Of a stretch of DNA of 64,000 nucleotides, positions 46,857-59,982 are shown piece by piece. The stretch spans positions 81,499-145,498 of the forward strand of contig BDDD01000266.1 of NCBI GenBank assembly GCA_001972305.1, written 5' to 3'. The first letter of the stretch is position 1, and every line of letters starts with the position of its first letter. The notes below the pieces were generated by a model. That model searched no databases, had not been told where the DNA came from, and was given only the letters and a program-made list of their open reading frames with translations. Origin of the DNA: Cephalotus follicularis (taxonomy: Eukaryota > Streptophyta > Magnoliopsida > Oxalidales > Cephalotaceae). The translations under genes and the position numbers were made by a program.

Positions 46857-48811
46857 GTTAGGTATAGGGTGACCCTGCAAGCCACGAGGTGGTTGTATGT
46901 AAATATATAAATTCAGCTTATATATACAATCTTAGACTCCTTTTATGTTACTTTGTGCATATTCTAATTTATTATGGCATTCTATGTGTGATATCCCTAC
47001 TTAGTGGTTTTATTCTTAGTTTAAAGTTAATAGAAAGCACACATGGCACCTGTCACATAAAAAGGTTGAATGTCGTGCCTAGGTGTTATGAGAACGATTA
47101 CCTTATTCCCTGTGACAAATGTTCCTAGTCGTAGATTCACTATCTTAGGGGAATAGTTGAACCGGATAGACTTACCGTGATTAGCCTCGCATCCTAACAG
47201 TGGAGGATAGAGTATCTCATTGCCATCTGGCTAGAGCCTAGGGGTAATTACGGGGTGCATACTAGTGGTATGTTCACTGAATTGACTCACCATAGGAAAC
47301 CTATTTGGATAGACATACTTGTGTCTTTAGGATTCCTATTTGTGATGGTAGTGCATAGTTAGAAGGTGACCAGTAGGCCATACATGACCTACGCTGTTCC
47401 TTACACCTAAGAGGCTGCTTAGCATTGCGTAGTGACTGCCTGGCTTTAATTTCTGTCATACCCAGCTCCTAGAGCTGGCAAACGGGTTGTCTTTGGGCCT
47501 TGTAGGATCTACGTGTGAGCGTGAGCGAGCGCGCAACAAAGGATCATCCCACCCATAGGAAGGGCGACCGTCTCTATACTATCTATGTCCATTGCACGCT
47601 TTGAAAAACCTGGTCAGGTGTCGGTGGACTGGAAACAAGGTTTTTGGGGAGGTCTGCCGATAGTGGCAATGTGTAAGTAGATGTATAGTCATTGCGGCTT
47701 TCATATAGGGTGACACTTAATCCATACCCTAGACCGCGGTCGGAGCCAAGCATGACAAGGGAAACACTGAACATATGCTGACGATAGTAGAAACTATTGG
47801 CTTAACATGTTATCGATTGATTAACGTGGAAAGTAATTTGGAATTGATTCCATGGATCCGGAAGTTATAGGATGTCATTCCGGGGCCATTTGGATACTCA
47901 AGGACTAGTGGGGTGGTTGTACCGGAACTTTGGAAGGTTCCAATAAATTTATCATTCGTATTGGATTTCAAACCGAACTTTAGGATCCCACCTGATTAGT
48001 AGACTTGTTGACATGTATGCAAGGCATATGTCATTTGGTAGGACGTTACCATGAATGTTGCTTTGCAAGAGTATTTTGATTTGCTAGCATTTAGCTACAC
48101 CATAATCAATTACTCTTTTCAAAGGTTGAGTGTATTACCAGTAATCATTTAGTGTGATTAGAAGAGAGAAATGGGTGGCAAGGCATGCACATTGGTATGT
48201 GCATGCCATGGCTGAATTAGGGTTGTTGTAGGTGCAACAACTTCGGTTCAAATTCCCCTTTGTAGCCGCCCTATTATGTGTCCTCAAGCGAAAATTAATT
48301 TGAATTGAAGTTTGTGTGTAGGACACTTAATCCCTAGGCCTAATATTGGGCGTGTAATGAGAGTGCATTGGGAAAAACTTTGGGCATGTGTGTAAGGAAC
48401 ACATTGGGCCGAATTTTGGAGTGCTAAGGAAGCACAAAATTTGGCCAAGCCCTAACGCATTCCATTCCTTCCTTAACTGCCACTTGCTTGTCTTTTAGTG
48501 GGATTTAAATGTGGTCAAAGGTTTGAGTGTAGGACACTCAAGCCCATGCGAAGTTAAGGATAAAGGAATGGGCACATATGACACAAGTATGGTGTGCCGT
48601 ACTTGTAACATGTGTTTGGTCGGCCAAAAGAGAGTATGTAGAGACAAGGAGTCTCACGTTTTGGCATAACAAATTTCGGCTCTCTCTCTTGAAGGCCTCA
48701 CCCGTAGCTCTCTCTCAACTCTCTATTCTACCTTTCTTCTCCACACTCCATGGAATCCACTGTTGAGTGTAGCTAAGAGCTCAAGAAAGAAAGATCATAC
48801 ACTATTCTCCT
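46857..48811 (+). repeat. Copia E 3' LTR, left part
   Basis: Begins TGTTAGGTATAGGGTGACCC and follows the other Copia LTRs in block order, but with many changes. It stops at CTCCT, where element L enters, and continues at 63091. Confidence 0.8.
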
Positions 48812-50692
48812 TGTTAGATTAGGGTGTCCCTGCAAGCCACGAGGAAGCTGCAGACATATGTACTTTACATATGACACACTCTTGAATAGTACATTCTTAG
48901 TTCCATTCGTTTTCTATTGTGGATATTCAGTAAACATTGGCATCTGGCTATATGTATTATCCAGAACCGTCTCAACGGATCAGTTGATCACCATGTCAAC
49001 TGAGTACACATATAGTGCCCTGTCCGTAAAGGGTTGGATCTCATGCCTGAGAGGTTATGAGAATGAGATCCTTACTCCCTTGTGACAAAAGTTCCACGTC
49101 ATAGGTTCACTCTCTTAGGGTAGTTGATGAACCAAAAAGACTTTCTGTGTTATGCTTGCTCTGAATGGTAAAGGAGGATGGATCATCTCATTGCCATTTG
49201 GGTTTAATCCTAAAGCTGATGCGGGGTGTGTGCAGAGGCACGACACTGAACCGACTCACCATAGGTTATCTATTTGGAGAGTCAACACCTCTATCAATAG
49301 AGTTCCTATTGTCGTGGTAGTGTTTAGTCAAAGGTGACTAGTAGATTAGACATGATTTATGTTGTGTCCTTAGACCTGAGCGGCAGACATGCATTGTGCG
49401 GTAACTGCTTGGCTTTGATTTTTGCCTTCCCCAGCACTAGCCACGTGCTGGCAAAAGGGTTGTCTTTGGGCCTTGTAGGAGTTGCATCGAGATGTATGGA
49501 CGAGTTCGCCAGATGGGATCGTCACACCCGTGTTGAAGGTTATAGGCTCTACAACATCTATGACCGTTGAAGACTTAAAGTCCTGGCCAGGCACTGGGAG
49601 ATTAGGAACGAGAGGTTTTCGGGGATATCTCCCATAGTCTCACTGCATTCATGGAATTATAGTTATCATGGTTTTACCTAGGGGAGAAATTTATCAGAAC
49701 CCTAGTCCGCAGTCGGAGCAGAGATGATGAAGGATATGCGGCACACAAACCGATGACAGTGATAAAGCACTGGGGAACCGACTAATGAATGATAGACGTG
49801 GCAGTTTGTGGTCCACGGATCTGGGGGTGATTAAAGATCACACCGGGGCTATTAGTTGGATAGTTGTACAAGAACTTTGGGATGTTCTGGGAAATTTATC
49901 ATCGTACCGGAAATCCTCCGGGCTTTCTTGTCCCGCCTGATTATTGGAAAAGTGGAGCATGTTGCACACATGCTCGCTTGGTGCTAAATCTAGTTTTTAA
50001 CTAGTATATATTAATTAGACATTTGTGGTTTGTTTCTCTCTACACAATTTGTCTTATTGATATAATAAGAGATTTAATGCCGGAGCATGATGTAATTTTA
50101 TTAAATCAAATTAAAGAGAGAGCCTTTGATTTATTAAAAGGGATAAACAAATTAAAATGTGAGAGAGACATTTTGATAAAAGGAGAGAAGAAAAGAAAAC
50201 AAATTGACTTAAGTGACATTTTGTATTTTATGAAAGACACACCAAAACCGCACGGATGCGTTTCTGGCAAGACACACCAACGTGTTCATCGCGCAAGAGG
50301 CGGGCACGGCAAGAGGAAATCGGCACATCTGGAGTTCGTTGGTGTCTTGATCGGCGTCTGACAGGCTCGCCGAAATCTGGGTAGTGGGTTCGGTGATGGG
50401 ATGTGATTGCGGCAAGCTTGTAGCGGCATAGTGGTGGAGCCTCCAACGATGGTATGGTCGCTTCCCTTATGCTTTTATGTTTACCGATATGGTTTCGGTT
50501 TAATTTTTTGTGCATGCTTGATTTTGTTTTAGTTCGATTGTTAATTAAACGGAGATCCTAGTCTTATTTATGTGGTACTTAGATGTTAGTGCGAACCTTG
50601 ACTTGCTGTCTTGGTGTTTTTGAAAAATTAAAATTATACACACTTACGTCCTAGGACCAAATCGACCAGGAACCCTTGCCAGGTTTCCAACA
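48812..50692 (+). repeat. Copia L 5' LTR (1881 bp)
   Basis: TGTTAGATTAGGGTGTCCC ... CAGGTTTCCAACA. Compared with the 3' LTR it lacks about 670 bp between CGGGCACGGC and CACATCTGGAG (around 50300-50330), the part that in the 3' copy includes the TGA(C/G)TCA segment. Confidence 0.88.
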
Positions 50693-50694
50693 AG

Positions 50695-50707
50695 TGGTAT
50701 CAGAGCC
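50695..50707 (+). other. Primer binding site of Copia L
   Basis: TGGTATCAGAGCC two bases past the LTR, initiator tRNA-Met type. Confidence 0.88.
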
Positions 50708-52080
50708 ATCTGTTTTAATTTCAATTGGACTTCAATTTCAGTTTTGGTGACTATTTTGGAATAATTAAAGTATCTGAAATTCTAGTTTAATTCCCTTCCC
50801 GTGGTTGTTTTATAAAATAAAATATTATTTTTTGGGAAAGCAGGTTTTAAATAATCTAGTGGGAGGTTTACTGGAATGTCGGCGAACTTGTGAAATTATT
50901 TCGTTTGGTCATCAGAAATCGAACTTGCTTGTGTTTACTTAAAGTCTACAGTGGATGTAGATTTTAAATGTCTTATGCATGATGGTTGGCTATGGGACAG
51001 GACCTAGCTTTTGGTTTCTTTTGTAGATGGTTTTATTTGCTTTATTAACTTGTGCTTTTATTTAGTCTGTAATATGGTAGTCTGCGTGCACCATTAATTC
51101 CTTATTTGTTTTATTCTCTCTCCCTCCATTTGTATTCTATTATTTATTTTTAAATGTATATGAGAAATTTCATTTTGTAAACAAAGAAGAGAGGAATCAC
51201 AAAGGAGCGAGAAGAGGAATATCAAGGAATTTGCAATAGCAAGTGAAGGCCATGTATGCGTGGTGCATTTTGTAATAAAGTAGTTTTAAATAGTTCACCT
51301 AGGAGATCGAGTGATCATATTGGCTAGTGTGATCACTTATAAATTTAGTCCCTGGTCCGACCATATTTATTTCTAAGAGGGAAATAGGTTGCATGAGATG
51401 GATGCTTTCTTTTTGCAAACAAATCCAAACACGTTAAGCATGCTCAGCCGTCCGAATGGATTGGAAGATATTAAATTTATCTAAAACGGCTTTGGTAATA
51501 AATATATAAAATTTGATGAGACCAAATTCCTCCAACTTGTAAAATAATAAGTCCATAAGCGGTGGGACATAAGGCTACCCCGTCTTTGGCCATCCATAAT
51601 TTTCGTTGAACGGTGTGGACATATTGGGGATGGCACCAGCTACAGCTGAGGTCCCCCGTATGACCATTTCTATTCAATTTCAGTACAGTGATTGCATTGG
51701 AAGGAAAATGTCATTTGGCATCAGGACACGATCACATGTGGGTATTAAAAACATGTCAATTTCTTTGAGGATTGTGGGTTCGGACTTATACCAGGTTTAT
51801 ACTATTGGCATGGCCACAGCTGTGGATTGTATGGTCCAGGAGGCCGGAACTTGTATCGGATCTTGCATTTCGAGGGCGAGGCCCTAATGCAAATTTGATG
51901 ATTTAAGCCTAACTATCAGGTACCACATTGGAGGTGTGGGATGTGATTAGAATAGTGGGAGGAGCCACAATTACAAAAGACCAAGGATTATGGTAATAAC
52001 ATAAATGGAATGATCTGTTAAAATTCTCTCTCTTTCCTCTTATAGGTTGCTAGTTTTCACGTACTCAAATTAATACTCAA
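50708..52080 (+). other. Copia L untranslated leader
   Basis: Non-coding, matching the E leader from about 50990. A pyrimidine-rich tract and TTATAG|GTTGCTAG at 52045 stand before the gag ATG, a probable splice acceptor. A donor-like GATG|GTATGG is at 50452 in the LTR. Confidence 0.7.
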
Positions 52081-52790
52081 ATGGCAGACAGCACGACAAA
52101 TTCAAACACATTTGGAACTCCTAAACTTGAACATCCGATTTTCAATGAATGGAAACGCGTTTAGCGCAACATTCTCACGAGCATGAGAGTCGCTCATGTC
52201 ATGACTGAGATAACCCCGAGATAATGAATGATGTATCCGACCATCACAAGGACATTGGGGCTAAGTGGTGGGATGACGATTATCGAGCTCGTAACCTAGC
52301 AAATTGATGGCATGCCGCCAAAATTGCTCGTATGAGGTTATGCACTCACAGACCTTGTGTGTCATGCTTACACAACTTGAGGAGTTGTATGGCACCTACT
52401 CTAGGACTGTAAAGGTAGATTTTAACCAAGAGAGGTTGAGATCGTCTGTGATGCCTCGATTTCCTACTTGAATAATCTCAAGGGGAGATAGATCAAGTGA
52501 ATCTAAGTTCCAAGGGTGAAAACCCAAGGAAGAGGCAGCTAGTGCAAAGGGAATTCTATTCTAGAAAAACAATTTAAAAGTTTTATATGGAGTTTGCCTA
52601 CTTCCATTGTGGGAAGCTAAGGCAATTGGAAGATATTGTAATATTTTCCTATAGTCCATAGCTAGAGATGCCTTGTGGTAAGGCACTTCCATATACTTTA
52701 TCTAGCTTAAAATGTAAGTTCAACTTGGGTAGAGAACCCAGGTTGTGAGACTAACATTTATAACTCTTTGCAGTAGTAAAGAGATGCTAG
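52081..52790 (+). pseudogene. Copia L gag and protease relic
   Basis: Starts MADSTTNSNTFGTPKLEHP with the FNEWKRV motif, then a TAG and further stops and shifts. Recognisable pieces are AKWWDDDYRA (near 52270), LEELYGT near 52380, a damaged zinc knuckle (FHCGKLRQLE near 52600) and a WVENPGCETNIYNSLQ protease remnant (52717-52775) whose active-site D-T-G is gone. Particle protein relic. Confidence 0.7.
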
Positions 52791-54420
52791 GCAGCTGAGA
52801 GAGCTGGTAAAGCTAAGGACTAGCGTCATGGTAATGAATAGAGAATTCACACCAATGGTGTTGGCATTTATGAATTATAAATTCTGTAAATGGAAATGTA
52901 TTATAGACTTGATCTATGTGTATAAAGAACATTTTAATGTTCCAGTTAGTGCAAGAGGCATCTGGACTAAAGAGATCTATGTCTTATACAATTACCATAA
53001 CATTACATTAACAATTCATGGTACTATATAATAAAAGACAATGAGAAATGAGGTTTTCACTACTTCACTGATGATTTTTCACGGTTTAGGTACGTGTTTA
53101 ATGTTGAAACACGTGTCTAAAATCCTATGAAAGAGTCATGGATTTATGATTAGAAGTACATAATGGTAGGGCCCATTATGTATTTTATACATCTTCCAAA
53201 TCAGATTCTAGGGTCATGCACTGCAGTTGATAGAGCATATCCTAATCCAGATTCCTTTGAAATATGTCTCCTCCATATCTAGTGAGATATTTAAATGGAG
53301 GAAACCCATCCTAAACCATTTGAGGGTTAAGGCTGTCCAGTTTATATTAGAAGGTGGAAACCTTCTAAGCTGGAGGCACGATCGAGATGTTGCCAGTTTG
53401 TGAGATATCCTAAGGAGAGCTTAAGATATCACTTCTACCATCCCAGCGAACAAATATGGTTTTGTTTCGTGTACTGCAAAATTCCTAGAGAAGGAATACT
53501 TGATTGTAGGAAGCAGTGGGAGTTAGGTGAAACAAAGAGAGTTTCCATCAGGTAGAAACGAACAGGACAATAAGGAATTAGAGGTTTATTCCTCTAAATA
53601 CATTATTGGGAAAGGATCTCAATCTGAGATAGAGTCTCTGTAAGGCACTCCTCTAGTGAGGAAATCATGCAAGGTTCTAGACAGCGCCTGAGAAATAAGG
53701 TTTTCTCGATAAAGGCACTGACGGCGAGATGACGAGCTTGTCAGCTATAAGGAAGCAGTGAAAAGCACTGATTCCAGGACATGGTAAGAGATCATGAAAT
53801 TTGAAAAGGAGTCCATGTATGCCTATCAAGTGAGGGACTTGGTATACGCACTCGAAGGAGTAAAACCCTATCAGATGCTAAGTAAATCTTCACGAGGAAG
53901 ATTGGCGTTAATGGAACAGGTTAAAACCTTTAAAGTACAATTGGTCACGAAACGGTATACACAAAGACAAGAGGTCTGTATATACCGGGAACTTTCTCAC
54001 CAGTTGCAATGCTTAAGTCCATTCGAATATTACTTGCTCTTCCTTCTCATTGTGAGAATGAGCTATGGTAAATGGATGTCAAGACGGTCTACAAGAGTGG
54101 CTATCTTGAAGAGGACATCAAAATGTCCCAAACCTAAGGGGTTTAAATCCAAAGAGCATTAGCACAAGAGGTGCAAGCTCCAAAGGTCTATGATCTTAAG
54201 CAAGCATCCCATAGTTGAAATATCCATTTTGATTTTATCAAATATATGGATAAGCCTAATCTCTACCAGAAACATGATAACCCAGAAATCACTTTCTTGG
54301 CACTGTATGTAGATGACAAACTACACATAGAGAATGATGTAGGTATGTTAAAGTACAGTTAAGCAAGAACTTCTCTGTAAAGGATTTGGGAAGGGCCTCC
54401 AACGTTTTGAGAATGAAGAT
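52791..54420 (+). pseudogene. Copia L integrase/RT relic
   Basis: The integrase is mostly lost. Only HYFTDDFSRF-like text (near 53060) and the PSKLEARSR block (53370) remain. The RT keeps SMYAYQVRDLVYALEGVKP (frame 53794-54162), FKVQLVTKRYTQRQE, a degraded MDVK block and the YVDD box (54306-54317). Stops and frame changes are dense, more than in Copia E. Confidence 0.75.
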
Positions 54421-55315
54421 CTATGATAGATAGATCAAGTAGCTCACTTGGACTTTCCCAAAGCCTGTACATCAGCAGAGTGCTGAAATAGTATGGAAAA
54501 GAATTCCAAATATGGCTTACTGCCAATTAGCCAAGGAATTCACCTTTCTAAGAGGATGTCTTCCAATACTTATGAGGAGAGGACACGCATGAATAGGCAA
54601 CCATATGCTTCAGCATTAATCTTCATCATGTATGCCATATTTCGTACTAAGCCTGATGTCGATATGCCTAATGGTCTGGCTAGTCGATTTCAGTCCAGTC
54701 CCTGTAAGAGACAGTGGGACATTATCATGAGGATATAAAGCCTCTGAAAGACTCAAGATTATTTCTTGACACATGGAGAAGATAGTGAATTGAGACGTAA
54801 GAATTGGTTCAACTCTAGTTTCAATTATAATCTGGATGATCACAAATCAATTTCAGGATATGTGTTGGTCCTGAATGGAAGTGCTGTGTGAGTGGGAGGA
54901 GTTTGTGGCAGTCGAGGACTGTAGACTCTACCATGGCATAAGAGTATGTTACAACATGTGATACCGGTTGCGGTAGTGGTTTGGCAGTGGAAGTTCATTG
55001 TGGAACTACATGTGGTTCTATCCAACGTTTGTCCAGTTGTGCAGCATAAGGACGACGATAGGGCTTTGCACAAACCAAGGAACCCGGGTCTCATTACCGT
55101 CCAAACATATACAGCGACAGTATCATTTGATCATTGAGATCATGAATGTAACATTTCGAAAGATATGTTATTGAGGAAATATCGGAGACATCATAAGAGC
55201 AGTTGTCACCATAGAGAGAGTCGTGCGGGAAGCAAACTTAGCAGACCCACTGACCAAGGCCATGAGCAGTGCTAGAGTGCGATATGCTTAGGCTGTAGGT
55301 CTTCGTGGCTGGAGG
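54421..55315 (+). pseudogene. Copia L RT end and RNase H relic
   Basis: Frame 54493-54738 holds NSKYGLLPISQGIHLSKRMS and RTKPDVDMPNGLASRFQSSP. RNase H follows in pieces: NWFNSSFNYNLDDHKSISGY near 54800, and ANLADPLTKA near 55240. The product would be RT thumb and RNase H; it is non-functional. Confidence 0.75.
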
Positions 55316-55329
55316 GCCAAGTGGGAGAT

Positions 55330-57102
55330 TGGTAGATTGGGGTGTCCCTGCAAGCCACAAGGAGGCTGCAGACATATGTACTTTACATATGACACACTCT
55401 TGAATCGTACATTATCAATTCCATTCGTGTTATATTGTGCATATTCAAGAAACATTGGCATCTAGCTATATGTATTATCCCAAACCATCTCAACGGATCA
55501 GTTCATCACCATGTCAAATGAATACACATATAGCGCCCTATCTGTAAAGGGTTGGATCTTGTGCCTGAGAGGTTATGAGAATGAGATCCTTACTCCCTTA
55601 TGACAAAAGTTCCAAGTCATAGGTTCACTCTCTTAGGGCAATTGATGAACCGCAAAGACTTGTCGTGCCATGCTTGCTCCGAATGGTAAAAGAGGTTGGA
55701 TCATCTCATTGCCATTTGGGTTTTACCCTAAAGCTGATGCTGGGTGCCTGCAGAGGCATGACAATGAATCGATCCACCATAGGTTATCTATTTGGAGAGT
55801 CAACACCTCTATCAATAGAGTTCCTATTGTCGCGGTAGTGTTTAGTCAAAGGTGGCTAGTAGATCATACGTTATCTATATTGTGTCCTTAGACCTGAGCG
55901 GCTGGCATGCATTGTGCAGTAACTGCTTGGCTTTGATTTTCGCCTTCCCCAACACTAGCCACGTGCTGGCAAAAGGGTTGTCTTTTGGCCTTGTGGGACC
56001 TGCATCGAGATCTATGGGCGAATTCGCAAGATGGGCTCGTCACACCCGTGTTGAGGGTTATAGGCTCTATAACATCTATGACCGTTGAAGACTTAAAGTC
56101 CTGGCCAGGCACTGGGAGATTGGGAAGAGAGGTTTCCGGGGATATCTCCCATAGTCTCAGTGCATTCATGTAATTATAGTTATCGTGGTTTTACCTAGGG
56201 GTGACATTTATCCAAACCCTAGTCTGTGGACGGAGCCGAGATGATCAAGGATATGTGGCGCATAAACCAATGACAGTAATAAAGCACTGGGGAACCGGCT
56301 AACGAATGATGGACGTGGTACTTTGTGGTCCACAGATCCGGGGGTGATTAAAGATCACACCGGGGCTATTAGTTGGATAGTCGTACAACAACTTTGGGAT
56401 GTTCTAGAAAATTTATCATCGTACCGAAAATCCACCGGGCTTTCGAGTCCCGCCTAATTATTGGAAAAGTGGAGCATGCTGCACATATGCTCGCTTGGTG
56501 GTAAATCTAGTTTTTAACTAATATATATTAATTAGACATTTGTGGTTTGTTTCCCTCTCCACAATTTATCTTATTGATATATTAATAGATTTAATGCCGG
56601 AGCATGATTTAATTTTATTAAATCTAATTAAAGAGAGAGTCTTTAAAATATTGAAAGGGAGAAACCAATTAAAATGTGAGAGGGACATTTTGATAAAAGG
56701 AGAAAAGAAAAGAAAACAAATTGACTTAAGTGACATTTTTTCTTTTATGCAAGGCACACTAAAACCACACGGATTAATTTTTTTTTTGGCAGGGGAGAAA
56801 ACACGTTCAAAGTGTTGAGTGGGAAAGAGGCCCGCACGACCAGAGGAGATGTTGGCGCTTCACGCCGATGGCCCAGGTTGAAGCGTCCGTCCTTCCCTGG
56901 TATGCCTCCTCCCCTCTCTTCCCTATTTTCTCCCTCTTTCTCCTCTATTTCTCTTTGATAGCAGTGACAAGTTTTTGCCGTCACGCCGCTCCTGGCGTCT
57001 CTTCCACCGTCGATGATCACTGTGGGTGAAGCCAAATCAATGGCTCTATCCATGAATGGCTCTATCCATTTTGATCTTTCTTTTGCATTTTTCGATCGTT
57101 TT
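55330..57102 (+). repeat. Copia L 3' LTR, left part
   Basis: Starts TGGTAGATTGGGGTGTCCC (the second T of TGTTAG is G here) and follows the 5' LTR closely to about 56770. It then enters a segment of about 330 bp that the 5' LTR lacks. It ends in GTTTT, the TSD of M. Confidence 0.88.
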
Positions 57103-59937
57103 TGTCACACCCCGTTCAAGAGAAATGCAACATTAAAGCGGTAAAGGCAATTAACATAAAATACAGCTCATGCAAAACCATAAAACTTAAAACTTTTAAA
57201 CAAACTGTCAGTTGCGGAAGCATAACAAGTTCATAACCTGTAACACGTAACATGCGTCCCATACCGCACGCTACCCAAAAACAGGTCATCACGGTTAATC
57301 GCCCAGAAACGGAGCGTGAATTACAGTACAATATAAAATTCGTTCACAAACAAAACCATAACGATGGTACATCCGAAAACCATAATCCACATGTGTTTAA
57401 TACAAAACAGGAGGATAAACAAAATCAAGAATATAACAACTTGATCTTCGTCCATGCCGATCCAACAGTCCACTGCATCAATCTGTAAAGTAGGGGGTTA
57501 GCCTTTGTCCTCACTCGGCTAAGTCATGACAGTAAATCGGGATCAACATAATTCATGTCATGATATGAATGCATAAATGATGCAGTGCAGTGGAGACCCA
57601 ATTTATACATATATGAGATATATATATGTATAACAGTACAGTAAAATATCGTTGTTACATATATAAGAAATATATGTATACAGTAACAGTACAGTAGTAA
57701 CCCGGCCAAGGCTACCTCAACAATCACAGTAATGTCCGTAAAGGACCAATAAACAGTACAGTATGTCCACATAGGACCACAACAACAGTCAGTATGTCCA
57801 CATGGGACCACAACAACAGTATGTATAACACCGCCAACTCCTGGCCCCACGCTACACTCCCACTCCGGTCCCCACTTCGGGCAACCGAGCGAGGCAACAG
57901 TACAGTGAGTCACCTAGCCATGCTCCTGGCCCCTAGGTACAACCCTACCACTAGTCATCATTGGCAACCTCCGCCACGCAACTAGTAGCTCAAACACAAA
58001 CACATAGCAATTCACAGAGCAAACAGTGAATTCAAACAGTAACAGTGCAGTAAACAGTAGCGATCGATTAGATCGACAACGGGCAGTTGTTTCCCAAAAT
58101 GTTTCCAAAAAGACAACATTTGAAAATAGACATTTTCAGTAGAAAATATCAATAAACAGTTTTAGTAGTGTAAATTGTTTATCCGTTCGGTCGAAAATAC
58201 GTTATTTAATCAATACATATTTTCATACTCAAAATATCCTATTCCGAGTTCATATATGCATTTCTAAATATCAATACTTTAGAAATTGTAAACAATTCAC
58301 AAACAGTATACAATCAGGCAGTAAACAGTGCATATGCAATGCATACATATGCTCAAATGCACCCTAACAGGAATCAGGATCGTTTCGTATCGTTAGACGA
58401 AGAAAACAATAACAAAGACGTCGATGTCTTTTCAAAAGGCGTCGATGTCTTTTACGTCAGGCGTCGATGTCCAAGTCTCAGTGTCAGCGCGTTCTTCTAC
58501 AGAAGGCGTCAATGTCCATTTCATACGCGTCGACGCTCAAGGTCTGGAACCTTAAAACAACAGCGTATTGTTGATGGCGTCGACGCGTTAAGGTAGGAAC
58601 CTTAGGCGTCGACGTCTTTTACGTCAGAATCCAGGTAGGTAGCCTAGGGCGTCGATGTCTTTCCATAGACGTTGATCCCTTTCAATCAATAACAAGGCAA
58701 AACTAGAAAGACGTCGATGTTTATTTAAAAGGCGTCGATGTCTTTTCCAATAGTAGTCATCTTCTACCTCACGACTTAACAAACAGTGGTCTTGACAACC
58801 CATAGTCATGCATAATAACAGGTATTCATGGCAAAAAACCAACATGCAGATACTCAAAACATATCTAGCATATCATGGCATCAATCCAGTAACAATATCA
58901 TTTCAAGAATCATGCATTTTATACATCCAAAGTCATAAACCATGCATGGATATCAAACTCAAAATTACAGTATGGCTTTCCCCTACCTTTTGTTCCAAGT
59001 TAGGAACTGGAAAGTCCTCCTCTTTTCATTCCCAACAGGTCGCAGCAGCCCCTCTAGGTCCGTCCCGCAGCTGCACTAGTAGCTCCAATCTCCAAGCTCC
59101 AAGCTCCAAGCAATGTTCAGTAATGGTGGAAGTGTTTTCTTCTCCTTTACTTTCTGTTTCTTACCCTCACTGTGTCTCTCTCAAGTGTATGGTTCTTTCC
59201 CAAACAGTAGCAGCCGAAGGTAAGGGGGTGAAGGATGTCTTTTATGCACTCACCCTTCTTCTTCTTCCTTTGCATTTTTGTTGCAGGTCACATGTGCCTA
59301 GGGTACATCCCCATCTCTGCATGCAGTAGCTGGGTTTGTTTTCCCCGTACCCCATGCCAGACAGTGCCTCCTTCACTCTATTCATCCCTTGCATGCACAC
59401 ATGTTCCATACTCCTTGCATTTGTTGCATGTACACACACACAAGCCACACATGTACACATCATTTCAGCCATGCAGGTTAGGGAGTAAGGTGCATGCCCA
59501 ACACGTCCTAACCCATGCCCCAAGGCTCCTGCAAAAGGCTCTAACCCCAAATCCCCTTGCACGTTATCTATCAGCAGAGTAACATGCATGACATTCGAAG
59601 TTAAAGCATCGGCGTCTTTCAAGCAACGTCGATGTCTTTCCATATATTACACAAGGACGTCGATGTCCTCGTCCGGATCGATGTGCATGTGCATGCAGCT
59701 ACGTGCGCCGTTTTGCCTCAAAGCCGTCGACGTGATTATAAAGGAGTCGACATGTTTCCCCCAGAACAACGTCGTTTTAGCCCTTTTTACATTCTTTAAG
59801 CATGTAACACAATAATTCAACATAATGGGGATGGGAAAACATCACCAAATTCGGAAAATACATCCTTTATTAATTCCACAATTTAAAAGTACAATTACAT
59901 CGCGAAATTATAATACATGAAAATCTCGGGCGTTACA
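57103..59937 (-). repeat. Element M 3' LTR (2835 bp)
   Basis: Minus strand TGTAACGCCCGAG ... CGGGGTGTGACA. Same family as solo LTR C. Contains a GTCCACAT.GGACCACAACAA repeat (57725-57830) and two GTCGAC clusters. Frames such as 58808-59329 are not backed by any recognised motif. Confidence 0.88.
58416..58757. repeat. GTCGAC motif cluster in M LTR
   Basis: A dozen copies of AAGACGTCGATGTC, GGCGTCGATGTCTTTT, GCGTCGACGC and similar, some with GGTAGGAACCTTAGG between them. A second cluster lies at 59603-59775, and its twin is at 61978-62140. Confidence 0.75.
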
Positions 59938-59955
59938 TCCACCCCTCCTTCAAGG
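59938..59955 (-). other. Polypurine tract of element M
   Basis: Minus strand CCTTGAAGGAGGGGTGGA directly before TGTAACGCCC, with TTTCGAGGACGAAATT upstream, the standard chromovirus layout. Confidence 0.85.
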
Positions 59956-59982
59956 AATTTCGTCCTCGAAATTAAAATCAAT

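Noticed and set aside
58808..59329. 173-codon plus-strand ORF in the M LTR
   Set aside because: Lies within a minus-strand LTR, has no motif and is not shared with LTR C. Taken as chance.
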